Source: CAUZIR01 sp965250195 (GTDB taxonomy: Bacteria > Chloroflexota > Dehalococcoidia > Lucifugimonadales > UBA2962). Taken from it: a DNA stretch of 64,000 nucleotides. The notes beneath the pieces are model-generated. The model made no database searches. It was given only the letters and a program-made list of their open reading frames with translations, and was not told where the DNA came from. The translations under genes and the position numbers were made by a program. This document shows, in pieces, positions 41,282 to 49,148 of this stretch. Position 1 is the stretch's first letter. Every line of letters begins with the position of its first letter. The DNA is taken from positions 1 through 64,000 of the forward strand of contig OZ252295.1 of assembly GCA_965250195.1 (NCBI GenBank), in the 5' to 3' direction.

Positions 41282-42180
41282 GCGCTCGTCCGGTAATTAT
41301 CGACACCGACCCTGGCACGGACGATGCCCTTGCCATAGCGATGGCCGTTGAGTCGCCCGAGTTTGATTTGCTGGGCCTGACCTCGGTCGCCGGGAACGTC
41401 TCGATAGTCGATGCGACACGTAACGCGCTGTGTCTGCTCGAAGCCTTCGATAGGACGGATATCGGCGTATGGCAGGGCTCCGACGGTCCGGAGGGAGGTG
41501 TGCCCCAGTACGCATACCACTTCCACGGCGAGACGGGCCTGACTCTCGATCTGGGCAACCCGAAGTCATCGCCAAGAGACGGCGAGGCCGCCGGGTTCAT
41601 TCTGGACTCGGCCCGGAGACTTGAGGGTGCTCTGGAGATCATCGCCATCGGTCCGCTTACCAACGTGGCGGCAGCGATTGAGGCAGAGCCGGAACTTCCG
41701 GGGCTTCTAAAGCGCATCTGGGTGATGGGCGGTGCGCTAGATTGCCCCGGCAACGTCACCCCGCACGCCGAGTTCAATTTCTACTCCGACCCGTTCGCAG
41801 CCGATCTCGTTCTCGGCAGCGGGGCCCCGGTCACGGTGGTCGGGCTGGACGTGTGCGATCGGGTGCAGGTGGGCCCGGGCCGCAGCGGCTTGGTGGCTGG
41901 AGATTCCCCCGGCACCGCGTTGGCCGCAAGCCTGCTCGAAGCGTGGCTCGCGTCTCACGCCGGCGAGCGATTTTCCATGTGCGACCCGCTGGCGATGGCT
42001 GTCGCACTGGACCCGTCTCTGGTGACGCTTAGGTCCGAAGGAGTTGGCGTGACGACGCTGGGCAACGAACGCGGCCGCAGCGCGTTCGACGACAAACGAC
42101 CGAGCGTAGATGTGGCGATAGGGGTGGATGTTGGGCGTGCTCTCAGAGCGATTGAAGGTCTCGCGTTTGGGGCCGGCTGA
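41278..42180 (+). CDS. Inosine/uridine-preferring nucleoside hydrolase family protein
   Basis: A 300-residue nucleoside hydrolase that cleaves ribonucleosides to ribose and base. The Ca2+-binding IIDTDPGTDDALAIAMA motif is at residues 7-23; SVAGNVSIVDATRNAL, IGPLTNVAAAIEAEP, WVMGGALDCPGNVTPHAEFNFYSDPFAAD and the late CDPLAMAVALDP also match. The GTG at 41278 overlaps the epimerase stop by 4 bp; the frame is open farther upstream but only within that gene. It closes the carbohydrate operon, which hints that the pathway handles ribose or a nucleoside-derived sugar. Confidence 0.93.
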   Translation: MSARPVIIDTDPGTDDALAIAMAVESPEFDLLGLTSVAGNVSIVDATRNALCLLEAFDRTDIGVWQGSDGPEGGVPQYAYHFHGETGLTLDLGNPKSSPRDGEAAGFILDSARRLEGALEIIAIGPLTNVAAAIEAEPELPGLLKRIWVMGGALDCPGNVTPHAEFNFYSDPFAADLVLGSGAPVTVVGLDVCDRVQVGPGRSGLVAGDSPGTALAASLLEAWLASHAGERFSMCDPLAMAVALDPSLVTLRSEGVGVTTLGNERGRSAFDDKRPSVDVAIGVDVGRALRAIEGLAFGAG

Positions 42181-42234
42181 AGAAGGGGCCCTGAGGACCA
42201 GTTCCACGCGCGGTAAAATGCAGGGAAATTGGGT

Positions 42235-42263
42235 TTGACTCCGCCCCTGGACGCCTGTATCAT
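42235..42263 (+). promoter_or_regulatory. Promoter of the suf operon
   Basis: -35 TTGACT (42235-42240), 17-bp spacer, -10 TATCAT (42258-42263): a near-consensus sigma-70-type promoter. Predicted transcription start about 42270, giving a roughly 125-base leader before sufB. Confidence 0.75.
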
Positions 42264-42272
42264 GGGAGCGAC

Positions 42273-42297
42273 GTTGTTGACTTAGTTAGTCAACAAC
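42273..42297 (+). promoter_or_regulatory. Palindromic operator candidate for the suf operon
   Basis: GTTGTTGACT-TAGTT-AGTCAACAAC, a perfect 10-5-10 inverted repeat starting at the expected transcription start. A repressor bound here would block initiation. The Rrf2-family regulator encoded in the same operon at 46648 is the obvious candidate; this pairing is inference. Confidence 0.65.
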
Positions 42298-42395
42298 AAG
42301 CGACAGATGTTGGATTTTTCGGCGCCTCTTATCTTGCTGAGGGCGCCGTCGTGACGTAACGGGAGCCTGTCGCTCCTCATATCATCGGAGGACAC

Positions 42396-43883
42396 ATGGC
42401 ATCAGAGCCACGGGTGATTTCCCGCACATCTGAAATCGAGTCTGACTACCGCTGGGGCTTCATCACCGACATCGACTCGGAGACCCTACCCAAGGGTCTC
42501 TCAGAGAACACGGTCCGGTTTATTTCGGCCAAGAAAGAGGAGCCGGAATTTCTGCTGGAATGGCGGCTAAAAGCGTTCCGACACTTTGTAAAGCTGCTGA
42601 AGGAAGAACGCGAGCCCACCTGGGCGATGATCGACTACCCGAAGATCGACTTCCAGGACATTCATTACTATTCGGCGCCTGGCTCGCAAGATAGACCGAA
42701 GAGCCTGGAAGAGGTGGACCCGGAGCTGCTGGAGGCGTTCGAAAAGCTGGGCATCCCGCTCAACGAACGAAAAAAGCTGGCGGGAGTAGTGGAGGAAGAG
42801 GGCAGCGAAGTAGCCGTCGACGCCGTCTTCGACTCGGTCTCGGTCGCGACCACTTACAAAGATCGGCTTGAAGAGGCTGGCGTAATTTTCTGCTCGGTGA
42901 GCGAGGCGGTGCACAAGTACCCCGAACTGGTGGAGAAGTACCTGGGCTCGGTCGTGCCCTACACCGACAATTTTTACGCGGCCCTGAATGCCGCGGTCTT
43001 CAGTGATGGTTCCTTTGTGTATGTGCCGAAAGGCGTGCGCTGCCCCATTGAGCTGATGACCTACTTCCGCATCAACACAGAGGAGTCGGGGCAGTTTGAA
43101 CGGACCCTCATCATCGCTGAAGAGGGCAGCTACGTCAGCTATCTCGAAGGCTGCACAGCGCCGATCAGAAAGACCAGCCAGCTACACGCCGCCGTGGTCG
43201 AACTGGTGGCGATGGACGACGCCGAGATCAAGTATTCAACGCTGCAGAACTGGTACCCCGGCGACAAGGACGGCAACGGCGGCGTTTACAACTTCGTCAC
43301 CAAGCGGGGCAAGGCGCTCGGTGACCGATCAAAGATCTCGTGGACGCAGGTGGAGACGGGATCGGCCATCACCTGGAAGTACCCGTCCGTAATCTTGCAG
43401 GGCGATGATTCGACCGGAGAATTCTACTCGGTTGCCCTGGTGGCAAACCGTCAGCAGGCCGACACCGGCACCAAGATGATTCACGTCGGCAAAAACACCA
43501 AGTCCACGATCGTGGCCAAGGGCATCTCGGCCGGGCATGGGCAGAACACCTACCGGGGCATGGTTCAGATCATGCCCACGGCCGACAATGCCACCAACTT
43601 CACCCAGTGCGATTCCCTGCTCGTCGGCGACAAATGCGGCGCGCATACGGTGCCGTACATAGAGGTGCGCAACCCGACGGCCCGGATGGAGCACGAGGCG
43701 TCCACCTCAAAGGTGAGCGACGAGAAGCTATTCTACTCGATGCAGCGCGGCATTTCCGAGGAGGAGGCACGCTACATGATCATTAATGGCTTCTGTCGCG
43801 GGATATTTAAAGAGCTACCGTTCGAGTTCGCCATGGAGGCCTCTCAACTGCTCAAGGTAAGCCTAGAAGGCGCGGTGGGTTAA
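42396..43883 (+). CDS. sufB: Fe-S cluster assembly protein SufB
   Basis: A 495-residue scaffold subunit of the SufBCD complex on which Fe-S clusters form. Motifs: YFRINTEESGQFERTLIIAEEGSYVSYLEGCTAP, WYPGDKDGNGGVYNFVTKRG, SAGHGQNTYRGMVQI, CDSLLVGDKCGAHTVPYIEVRNPTARMEHEASTSKVSDEKLFY, FCRGIFKELP. A strong ribosome site (atcggaggacac) precedes the ATG. First gene of the operon; length as usual for SufB. Confidence 0.98.
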   Translation: MASEPRVISRTSEIESDYRWGFITDIDSETLPKGLSENTVRFISAKKEEPEFLLEWRLKAFRHFVKLLKEEREPTWAMIDYPKIDFQDIHYYSAPGSQDRPKSLEEVDPELLEAFEKLGIPLNERKKLAGVVEEEGSEVAVDAVFDSVSVATTYKDRLEEAGVIFCSVSEAVHKYPELVEKYLGSVVPYTDNFYAALNAAVFSDGSFVYVPKGVRCPIELMTYFRINTEESGQFERTLIIAEEGSYVSYLEGCTAPIRKTSQLHAAVVELVAMDDAEIKYSTLQNWYPGDKDGNGGVYNFVTKRGKALGDRSKISWTQVETGSAITWKYPSVILQGDDSTGEFYSVALVANRQQADTGTKMIHVGKNTKSTIVAKGISAGHGQNTYRGMVQIMPTADNATNFTQCDSLLVGDKCGAHTVPYIEVRNPTARMEHEASTSKVSDEKLFYSMQRGISEEEARYMIINGFCRGIFKELPFEFAMEASQLLKVSLEGAVG

Positions 43884-43892
43884 AGAGGAAAA

Positions 43893-44687
43893 ATGCTCGA
43901 AATTAAAGATTTACATGCCTCGGTCGCCGGCAAAGGCGTCGAGATACTCAGAGGCCTTAACCTGGCGGTGAACGCCGGGGAGGTGCACGCCATCATGGGC
44001 CCCAACGGCTCCGGCAAATCGACGCTGGCCAACGTCATCGCCGGTCGGCCCGACTACGTCGTCACCTCCGGCTCGGTGCGCCTGAACGGCGAGGACCTGC
44101 TGGCCAAACTGCCCGACGCGCGGGCACTGGCTGGCGTTTTTTTGGCGTTCCAATACCCGATGGAATTGCCGGGTGTTCGGACCTGGCAATTTCTCAAGGC
44201 CGCAGTCGACGCCCGGCGCAGTAGCGCGGGCGAAAAGGCGCTGTCCACAAGAGAGTTCGATAAGTTCTTTAAGCAGACCGTGGACAAGATGGGGATGAGC
44301 CTGGAACTGATGAAACGCTCGGTGAACGAGGGCTTCTCGGGCGGCGAGAAAAAGCGCTCGGAGATGGTGCAGATGCTCATGCTCGACCCCGCGCTGGCGG
44401 TGTTGGACGAGACCGACTCGGGCCTGGACATCGACGCCCTCAAGACCGTCGCGCAGGGCGTCAACAGCCATCGCAAAGAATCCAACGCGGTTGTACTGGT
44501 GACGCACTACCAACGGCTGCTGAACTACATTGAGCCGGACAGCGTACACGTACTCATTGACGGCCGGATTGTTAGATCTGGGGGCCCGGAGCTGGCCAAG
44601 GAACTCGAAGCGAAGGGCTACGACTGGGTAAAGGAAGAGGCTTCCGAAACGGCCCACCCGCCGGAACCGGCGGTAACGACGGGTTGA
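43893..44687 (+). CDS. sufC: Fe-S cluster assembly ATPase SufC
   Basis: A 264-residue ABC-type ATPase that binds SufB and SufD. Walker A GPNGSGKST, signature region FSGGEKKRSEMVQML, Walker B LAVLDETDSGLDIDAL and switch His LVTHYQRLL are all intact. SufC-typical FLAFQYPMELPGV is present. The gene lies 9 bp after sufB and its stop overlaps the sufD start. Confidence 0.98.
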   Translation: MLEIKDLHASVAGKGVEILRGLNLAVNAGEVHAIMGPNGSGKSTLANVIAGRPDYVVTSGSVRLNGEDLLAKLPDARALAGVFLAFQYPMELPGVRTWQFLKAAVDARRSSAGEKALSTREFDKFFKQTVDKMGMSLELMKRSVNEGFSGGEKKRSEMVQMLMLDPALAVLDETDSGLDIDALKTVAQGVNSHRKESNAVVLVTHYQRLLNYIEPDSVHVLIDGRIVRSGGPELAKELEAKGYDWVKEEASETAHPPEPAVTTG

Positions 44688-46096
44688 TGACGAGCGAGGC
44701 CAAAGTAGCCGACCCGGAAATAGCCGAGAAGTACGCCGCCTACTTTTCTCAGCACGAGTCACTGTTACGCGCCCGGCCGCTCGCCGACCGGTCACGCCTG
44801 GCCGACCTCCGCAGCGAGGGGATCGCCGCCTTGGGCCGACTGGGCTTCCCCGCGGCAAGCCGGGGCAACGAGGACTGGCGCTTCACCTCGGTGGCGCCGA
44901 TTGCGAATGCGGACTTCGATCACGTCTCCGAACCCGGAGCCCCCGGTGTTGACCTGTCCGACGTCCAAAGACGGGCACTGTGGGACTCTTTCCGGACCAC
45001 GCTGGTCTTCGTGGATGGCTATCTTTCAACCGACCTCTCGACGCCGACTACGGCTGACGGATTGACGGCGGTGGGCCTGCGCAGTTCAGAGGCGGCCGAA
45101 GACGGGCTGATTGACACGACCATCGGCAGCGTTGGCCTCGCAGACTCAGGCGGCTTTGTTGCCGCCAACACGGCGTTCCTGGACGATGGCGCCGTCGTCG
45201 TCGCGGCTCCTAATTCGGGCACCTCAGGTACGGTGCATCTCGTCTTCGTGACCTCCGACAGACCGAGCCCACAAGTTACATATCCGCGAACGCTCGTCGT
45301 GGCCGGTGCGAACACCGAACTCAGTGTGCTGGAGAGCTACGTCGGCATGGGCGAGGGTGGGTATTTTACGAATGCTGTAACCGAGATCGCGCTAGAAGAC
45401 GGGGCTCGCGTGTCTCACTACCGGTACCTGCACGAGAGCCCGGCCGCGTTCCATATCGGCTCGACCCGTGTCGCCCAGGGACGGGACTCGTCTTTCACGA
45501 CGACCTCGTTTTCTAGGGGCTGCCGGGTGGGCAGGAACGACGTGCTTGTCACGCTCAATGAACCGGGTGCCGAATGCGACCTGCGAGGCCTGTACTTCAC
45601 CGACGGCCGCCAGCACATCGACAACCACATCAACGTCGACCACGCCTCCGGACAAACCTCCAGCGCCCAGTACTACAAGGGCATTCTGGCCGACAAATCG
45701 CGGGCGGTGTTCTCCGGCACCACCCTGATTCGTCAGGACTCACAGAAATCGACCGCGACTCAAGCCGATAAGAATCTGCTTTTGTCGGAGGGCGCGAGGG
45801 TGAACACCAAGCCCAGTCTGGTCATATACGCCGACGATGTGCAGGCGGCGCACGGCGCAACGGCGGGAGCGATACCGGACGAGCAGGTCTTCTACATGCT
45901 GGCCCGAGGGCTGGACATGGAAGCTGCCACTTCACTGCTGATCAAGGGGTTCGCCAACGAGATTATCGACGGGATCGGCCTCGACGGCTTCCGAGAATAC
46001 CTCGAAATCTATTTCGAAAAGTCGGTGCCCCGCTACCGGTTCCAGGGCTTCGGTAGGGACCGGGCGTTCGGCGGCCCCGCAGAGCGCGTGGCCTAG
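44687..46096 (+). CDS. sufD: Fe-S cluster assembly protein SufD
   Basis: A 469-residue SufB paralogue completing the SufBCD scaffold. Recognisable are NEDWRFTSVAPIAN, GCRVGRNDVLVTLNEPGAECDLRGLYF, DNHINVDHASGQTSSAQYYKGILADKSRAVFSG, KPSLVIYADDVQAAHGATAGAIPDEQVFYMLARGLD. The last block holds the conserved His used at the SufB-SufD interface. ATG 44687 overlaps the sufC stop (TGATG). Confidence 0.97.
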   Translation: MTSEAKVADPEIAEKYAAYFSQHESLLRARPLADRSRLADLRSEGIAALGRLGFPAASRGNEDWRFTSVAPIANADFDHVSEPGAPGVDLSDVQRRALWDSFRTTLVFVDGYLSTDLSTPTTADGLTAVGLRSSEAAEDGLIDTTIGSVGLADSGGFVAANTAFLDDGAVVVAAPNSGTSGTVHLVFVTSDRPSPQVTYPRTLVVAGANTELSVLESYVGMGEGGYFTNAVTEIALEDGARVSHYRYLHESPAAFHIGSTRVAQGRDSSFTTTSFSRGCRVGRNDVLVTLNEPGAECDLRGLYFTDGRQHIDNHINVDHASGQTSSAQYYKGILADKSRAVFSGTTLIRQDSQKSTATQADKNLLLSEGARVNTKPSLVIYADDVQAAHGATAGAIPDEQVFYMLARGLDMEAATSLLIKGFANEIIDGIGLDGFREYLEIYFEKSVPRYRFQGFGRDRAFGGPAERVA

Positions 46097-46131
46097 GTGA
46101 GCGCGGCAATTCCCTCATACGGAGCCGGACT

Positions 46132-46605
46132 GTGAGTTCAGGTCTGGACGACCTGTACCAGGACGTGGTCATGGACCACGGCGGCAGCCCGCGCAATCTG
46201 CATCGGGTGGATGGCGCCCAGAGGTCGGCGCACGGATTCAACCCGTTCTGCGGTGATCTCATCGACGTGGAGGTGAGGCTGGAGGACAGCGACATTGCCG
46301 ACGTCGGTTTCACCGGCAAAGGCTGCGCCATTTCGCGGGCGTCTGCATCACTGATGACGGAGGCCGTCATGGAACGCTCGACCGACGAGGCGAGGGTGAT
46401 GTTCGAGGCGTTTCGACAGATGATCACCGGAGCGGAAAACGGGGCGGCGGTCTCTGAGGATGACGAAGATTTACTGGGAGACCTGGAAGCGCTGAGCGGG
46501 GTGGCTGCGTATCCCACGCGGATTAAGTGCGCGATGCTGGGGTGGCGAACTCTGATCGCGGCGCTAGACGAAAAAGGCACCGCGGAGATGGTCAGTACCG
46601 AGTAA
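46132..46605 (+). CDS. sufU: SufU-type scaffold/sulfur-transfer protein, copy 1
   Basis: A 157-residue IscU/SufU-like protein. The three conserved Cys are present in NPFCGD, GKGCAISRAS and RIKCAML, with the Asp after the first Cys that ligates zinc in SufU. In Gram-positive-type SUF systems SufU takes persulfide from SufS. It starts at GTG 46132, 35 bp after sufD. A second SufU lies at 48667; this copy has a longer acidic stretch (SEDDEDLLGDLEAL) between the second and third Cys. Confidence 0.92.
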   Translation: MSSGLDDLYQDVVMDHGGSPRNLHRVDGAQRSAHGFNPFCGDLIDVEVRLEDSDIADVGFTGKGCAISRASASLMTEAVMERSTDEARVMFEAFRQMITGAENGAAVSEDDEDLLGDLEALSGVAAYPTRIKCAMLGWRTLIAALDEKGTAEMVSTE

Positions 46606-46647
46606 CGGCCGTAGACCGGCGCGAGACGAAGGGGAAAGGGCAGCGAA

Positions 46648-47088
46648 ATGCATGTACCAATCCAGGGGGATTACGGAATAAGGGCTCTGGTGGACCTGGC
46701 GGAGCGCCGGGCCGAGGGCGTGGCGCCGGTGCGAACGTCTGAGATTGCGCACCGGCAGCGCGTTCCCGAGCCGTTCCTGGCGCGAGTGATGCTCAATTTA
46801 CGAAATGGCGGCATGGTCGAGAGCGTCCGCGGGCCGCAGGGCGGCCATGCCCTGGCAAAAGACCCTTCTGAGATAAGTATGGCGATGGTGATGGACTGCC
46901 TGGGGGGGATCGCTCCCCTGCTGGCATGCCTGGACGATCAGACCAACTGCAACCTGTGGTCGGGCTGCTCCCAGAAAGACGTTTGGTCGGTGGTGGTGGA
47001 GGCGATGAGGCAGGTGCTGGAGTCAACCAGTATCGGCGACCTGGTGGACAGGCCGCACCCTGAGCCGTTGGCGGTAGGGACGGCCTGA
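46648..47088 (+). CDS. Rrf2-family transcriptional regulator
   Basis: A 146-residue winged-helix regulator. The N-terminal GDYGIRALVDLAERRAEG and helix-turn-helix TSEIAHRQRVPEPFLARVMLNLRNGGMVESVRGPQGGHALA are typical of Rrf2. Three Cys in the C-terminal half (CLDDQTNCNLWSGC) match the position of the [2Fe-2S] ligands in IscR/RsrR/SufR-like members. Located between sufU and the Rieske gene inside the suf operon, it probably senses Fe-S status and represses the operon, perhaps at the palindrome at 42273. Confidence 0.92.
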   Translation: MHVPIQGDYGIRALVDLAERRAEGVAPVRTSEIAHRQRVPEPFLARVMLNLRNGGMVESVRGPQGGHALAKDPSEISMAMVMDCLGGIAPLLACLDDQTNCNLWSGCSQKDVWSVVVEAMRQVLESTSIGDLVDRPHPEPLAVGTA

Positions 47089-47108
47089 ACCGGTCGCAGC
47101 GACCGGTT
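47088..47108 (+). promoter_or_regulatory. Palindrome between the Rrf2 and Rieske genes
   Basis: AACCGGTCGC-A-GCGACCGGTT, a perfect 10-1-10 inverted repeat beginning at the last base of the Rrf2 stop codon. It may be a protein-binding site. With a one-base centre it is a poor RNA hairpin, and no U-run follows. Confidence 0.45.
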
Positions 47109-47123
47109 AATTGGGAGAATATC

Positions 47124-47429
47124 TTGGCTTTTACGAAACTGGGCAAGGTGGCGGACATAACCGAGGGCGCCGGGAACATGTACGACCTCGGCGACCGCTG
47201 GATCGGCGTGTTCAAGCTCGAGGGTGAACTACACGCCATCGACGACATCTGCTCGCACGCCGAAGCCTACCTGCACGAAGGAGTACTGAACGGCTGTGTA
47301 ATTGAATGCGACGCTCACGGGGCGCGCTTCGACATCCGCACAGGCAAGGTCGAGCAAGGGCCGGCTGTGATGCCGATCGACACCTATCAGATCCGGGTTG
47401 TCGGCGACGAGTTCGAGGTTGACCTTTAG
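47124..47429 (+). CDS. Rieske-type [2Fe-2S] ferredoxin
   Basis: A 101-residue soluble Rieske ferredoxin of the SufE2/NirD-like group. Ligand motifs: ICSHAEAYL (Cys-x-His) and ECDAHGARFDIRTG (Cys-x2-His). It starts at TTG 47124 with a gggag ribosome site upstream. Its place between the regulator and sufS, with 6 bp to sufS, suggests it supplies electrons for cluster assembly; such genes are recurrent in actinobacterial and other SUF operons. Confidence 0.93.
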   Translation: MAFTKLGKVADITEGAGNMYDLGDRWIGVFKLEGELHAIDDICSHAEAYLHEGVLNGCVIECDAHGARFDIRTGKVEQGPAVMPIDTYQIRVVGDEFEVDL

Positions 47430-47435
47430 CGCCGT

Positions 47436-48680
47436 ATGGCAACTTCCCTAGACACGGCTCGCATTCGGGAGGACTTCCCGATACTCGGGCGGGAGGTCTA
47501 CGGTCTGCCGCTCGCCTATCTGGACAACGCGGCAACCTCGCAGAAACCTCGCGCCGTCATGCAGGCGCTGGTGGACTACTACGAGGGCTATAACTCCAAC
47601 GTGCACCGGGGTGTACACGCCCTGAGCATGGAGGCCACCGACCGGTACGAGGCGGCCCGGGCGAAGGTGGCAAACTTCGTCGGCGCACCACGGCCGGAAT
47701 CGGTCGTCTGGACGAGAGGCACGACAGAGTCGATCAATCTGGTGGCATTTAGCTGGGCTCCAGACAACATCTCGCCCGGTGATGCAATAGTCGTGACCCA
47801 AATGGAGCACCACTCCAACATCGTCACCTGGCAGCGCGTTGCTTCTGAGCAACAAGCAGAACTAAGAGTCATTCCGCTCACGCCCGAGGGCACGCTGGAT
47901 ATGGCGGTCGCCGAGCAGTACCTGGACGAGCGAGTAAAGCTGCTGGCGATCTGCCACGCATCCAACTCGCTGGGGACTATCAACCCGGTAAAAGAGTTGA
48001 CGGCAAGGGCCCACGCGATGGGCGCGAAGGTGCTGATCGACGGCGCCCAGAGCGTGCCGCACATGCCGGTCGACGTGACCGACCTGGACTGTGACTTTCT
48101 CGCGTTCTCCGGCCACAAGATGCTGGGCCCGACCGGCATTGGCGCGCTGTATGGGAAACCGGAGATTCTAGAGTCGATGGGCCCGTTCATGCGCGGCGGC
48201 GACATGGTCCTCGAAGTGTGGAACGACCGCGCCACCTGGAACGACGTGCCCCACAAGTTTGAGGCGGGCACCCCGAACATCGCCGACGCCATTGGGCTCG
48301 GCGCCGCAGTGGACTACCTGTCCGAGTTAGGCATGGACAACGTCAGAGAGCACGAAAAAGCGATCACAGGCTACGCCCTGAAGCGATTCGGGGAGTTCGA
48401 TGATCTGGACCTGTTCGGCCCCTCCGACATGGCCGAACGAGGGGGCGTGCTGTCCTTCCACTCCGAGGATGTTCACCCCCACGACCTGGGGACGTTCCTG
48501 GACCGGGCGGGAATCGCCATTCGCACCGGGCACCACTGCACGATGCCGCTGATGCGCTCGCTCGGCGTCGTGGCCACGGCCAGGGCGAGCTTTTACCTCT
48601 ACAACACCGAGGAGGAGGTCGATCGGCTGGCAGACGCGATGCGGGACGCTCTGCGATACTTTTCCGATGGCGGACTCTGA
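47436..48680 (+). CDS. sufS: Cysteine desulfurase SufS
   Basis: A 414-residue PLP-dependent class V aminotransferase-fold enzyme that takes sulfur from cysteine. Group II (SufS/CsdA) marks: YLDNAATSQKP, NVHRGVH, TTESINLVA, HHSNIVTWQ, the PLP-lysine loop FSGHKMLGPTGIGALYGK, and active-site RTGHHCTMPLMRSL (Cys). It overlaps the following SufU gene by 14 bp, so SufS and SufU are made together. Confidence 0.97.
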   Translation: MATSLDTARIREDFPILGREVYGLPLAYLDNAATSQKPRAVMQALVDYYEGYNSNVHRGVHALSMEATDRYEAARAKVANFVGAPRPESVVWTRGTTESINLVAFSWAPDNISPGDAIVVTQMEHHSNIVTWQRVASEQQAELRVIPLTPEGTLDMAVAEQYLDERVKLLAICHASNSLGTINPVKELTARAHAMGAKVLIDGAQSVPHMPVDVTDLDCDFLAFSGHKMLGPTGIGALYGKPEILESMGPFMRGGDMVLEVWNDRATWNDVPHKFEAGTPNIADAIGLGAAVDYLSELGMDNVREHEKAITGYALKRFGEFDDLDLFGPSDMAERGGVLSFHSEDVHPHDLGTFLDRAGIAIRTGHHCTMPLMRSLGVVATARASFYLYNTEEEVDRLADAMRDALRYFSDGGL

Positions 48681-49143
48681 CACTCGCCCCAATGTGGACA
48701 CAGGTGTGGACACGGGGCTGGACGACCTCTACAACGAGGCCATCCTCGACCACGCCCGCAGGCCCAGGCACGATGCCGTCCCACAGCGATCGGACGCCAG
48801 CGGAGATGCGGTCAACCCGTTTTGTGGGGACGAGGCGCACGTGCAGATCGCCGTCTCGGACGGCTCTATCTCCGACCTGGGGATGCAGACGGTGGGCTGC
48901 TCGATAAATCGGGCTTCGGGGTCGATGCTGACAGATGGCCTCGCAGGTTTGTCCACGGGTGATGCGCTGGCGCTGGCGTCGGACTACCGGACGCTGATGA
49001 TGGGCGACTCGCTACCGGAAGACCGGACGAAGGCGCTGGGCCAACTGGTTTCGATGGAGAGCGTGCGCCAGTTCCCGGTGCGCATTAAGTGCGCGCTGCT
49101 GGCGCTGACCGCTGTTGAAGAGGCGCTTTCGAAGACCCCGTAG
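48667..49143 (+). CDS. SufU-type scaffold/sulfur-transfer protein, copy 2
   Basis: A 158-residue second SufU-like protein. It keeps the same three Cys (NPFCGD, TVGCSINRAS, RIKCALL) and the Asp. An extra N-terminal run (DTRPNVDTGVDTG) precedes the core. Overlap with sufS by 14 bp indicates this copy, rather than the one at 46132, is the direct SufS partner. The two paralogues are clearly divergent in sequence, so the duplication is old or one was acquired. Confidence 0.9.
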   Translation: MADSDTRPNVDTGVDTGLDDLYNEAILDHARRPRHDAVPQRSDASGDAVNPFCGDEAHVQIAVSDGSISDLGMQTVGCSINRASGSMLTDGLAGLSTGDALALASDYRTLMMGDSLPEDRTKALGQLVSMESVRQFPVRIKCALLALTAVEEALSKTP

Positions 49144-49148
49144 GACCC

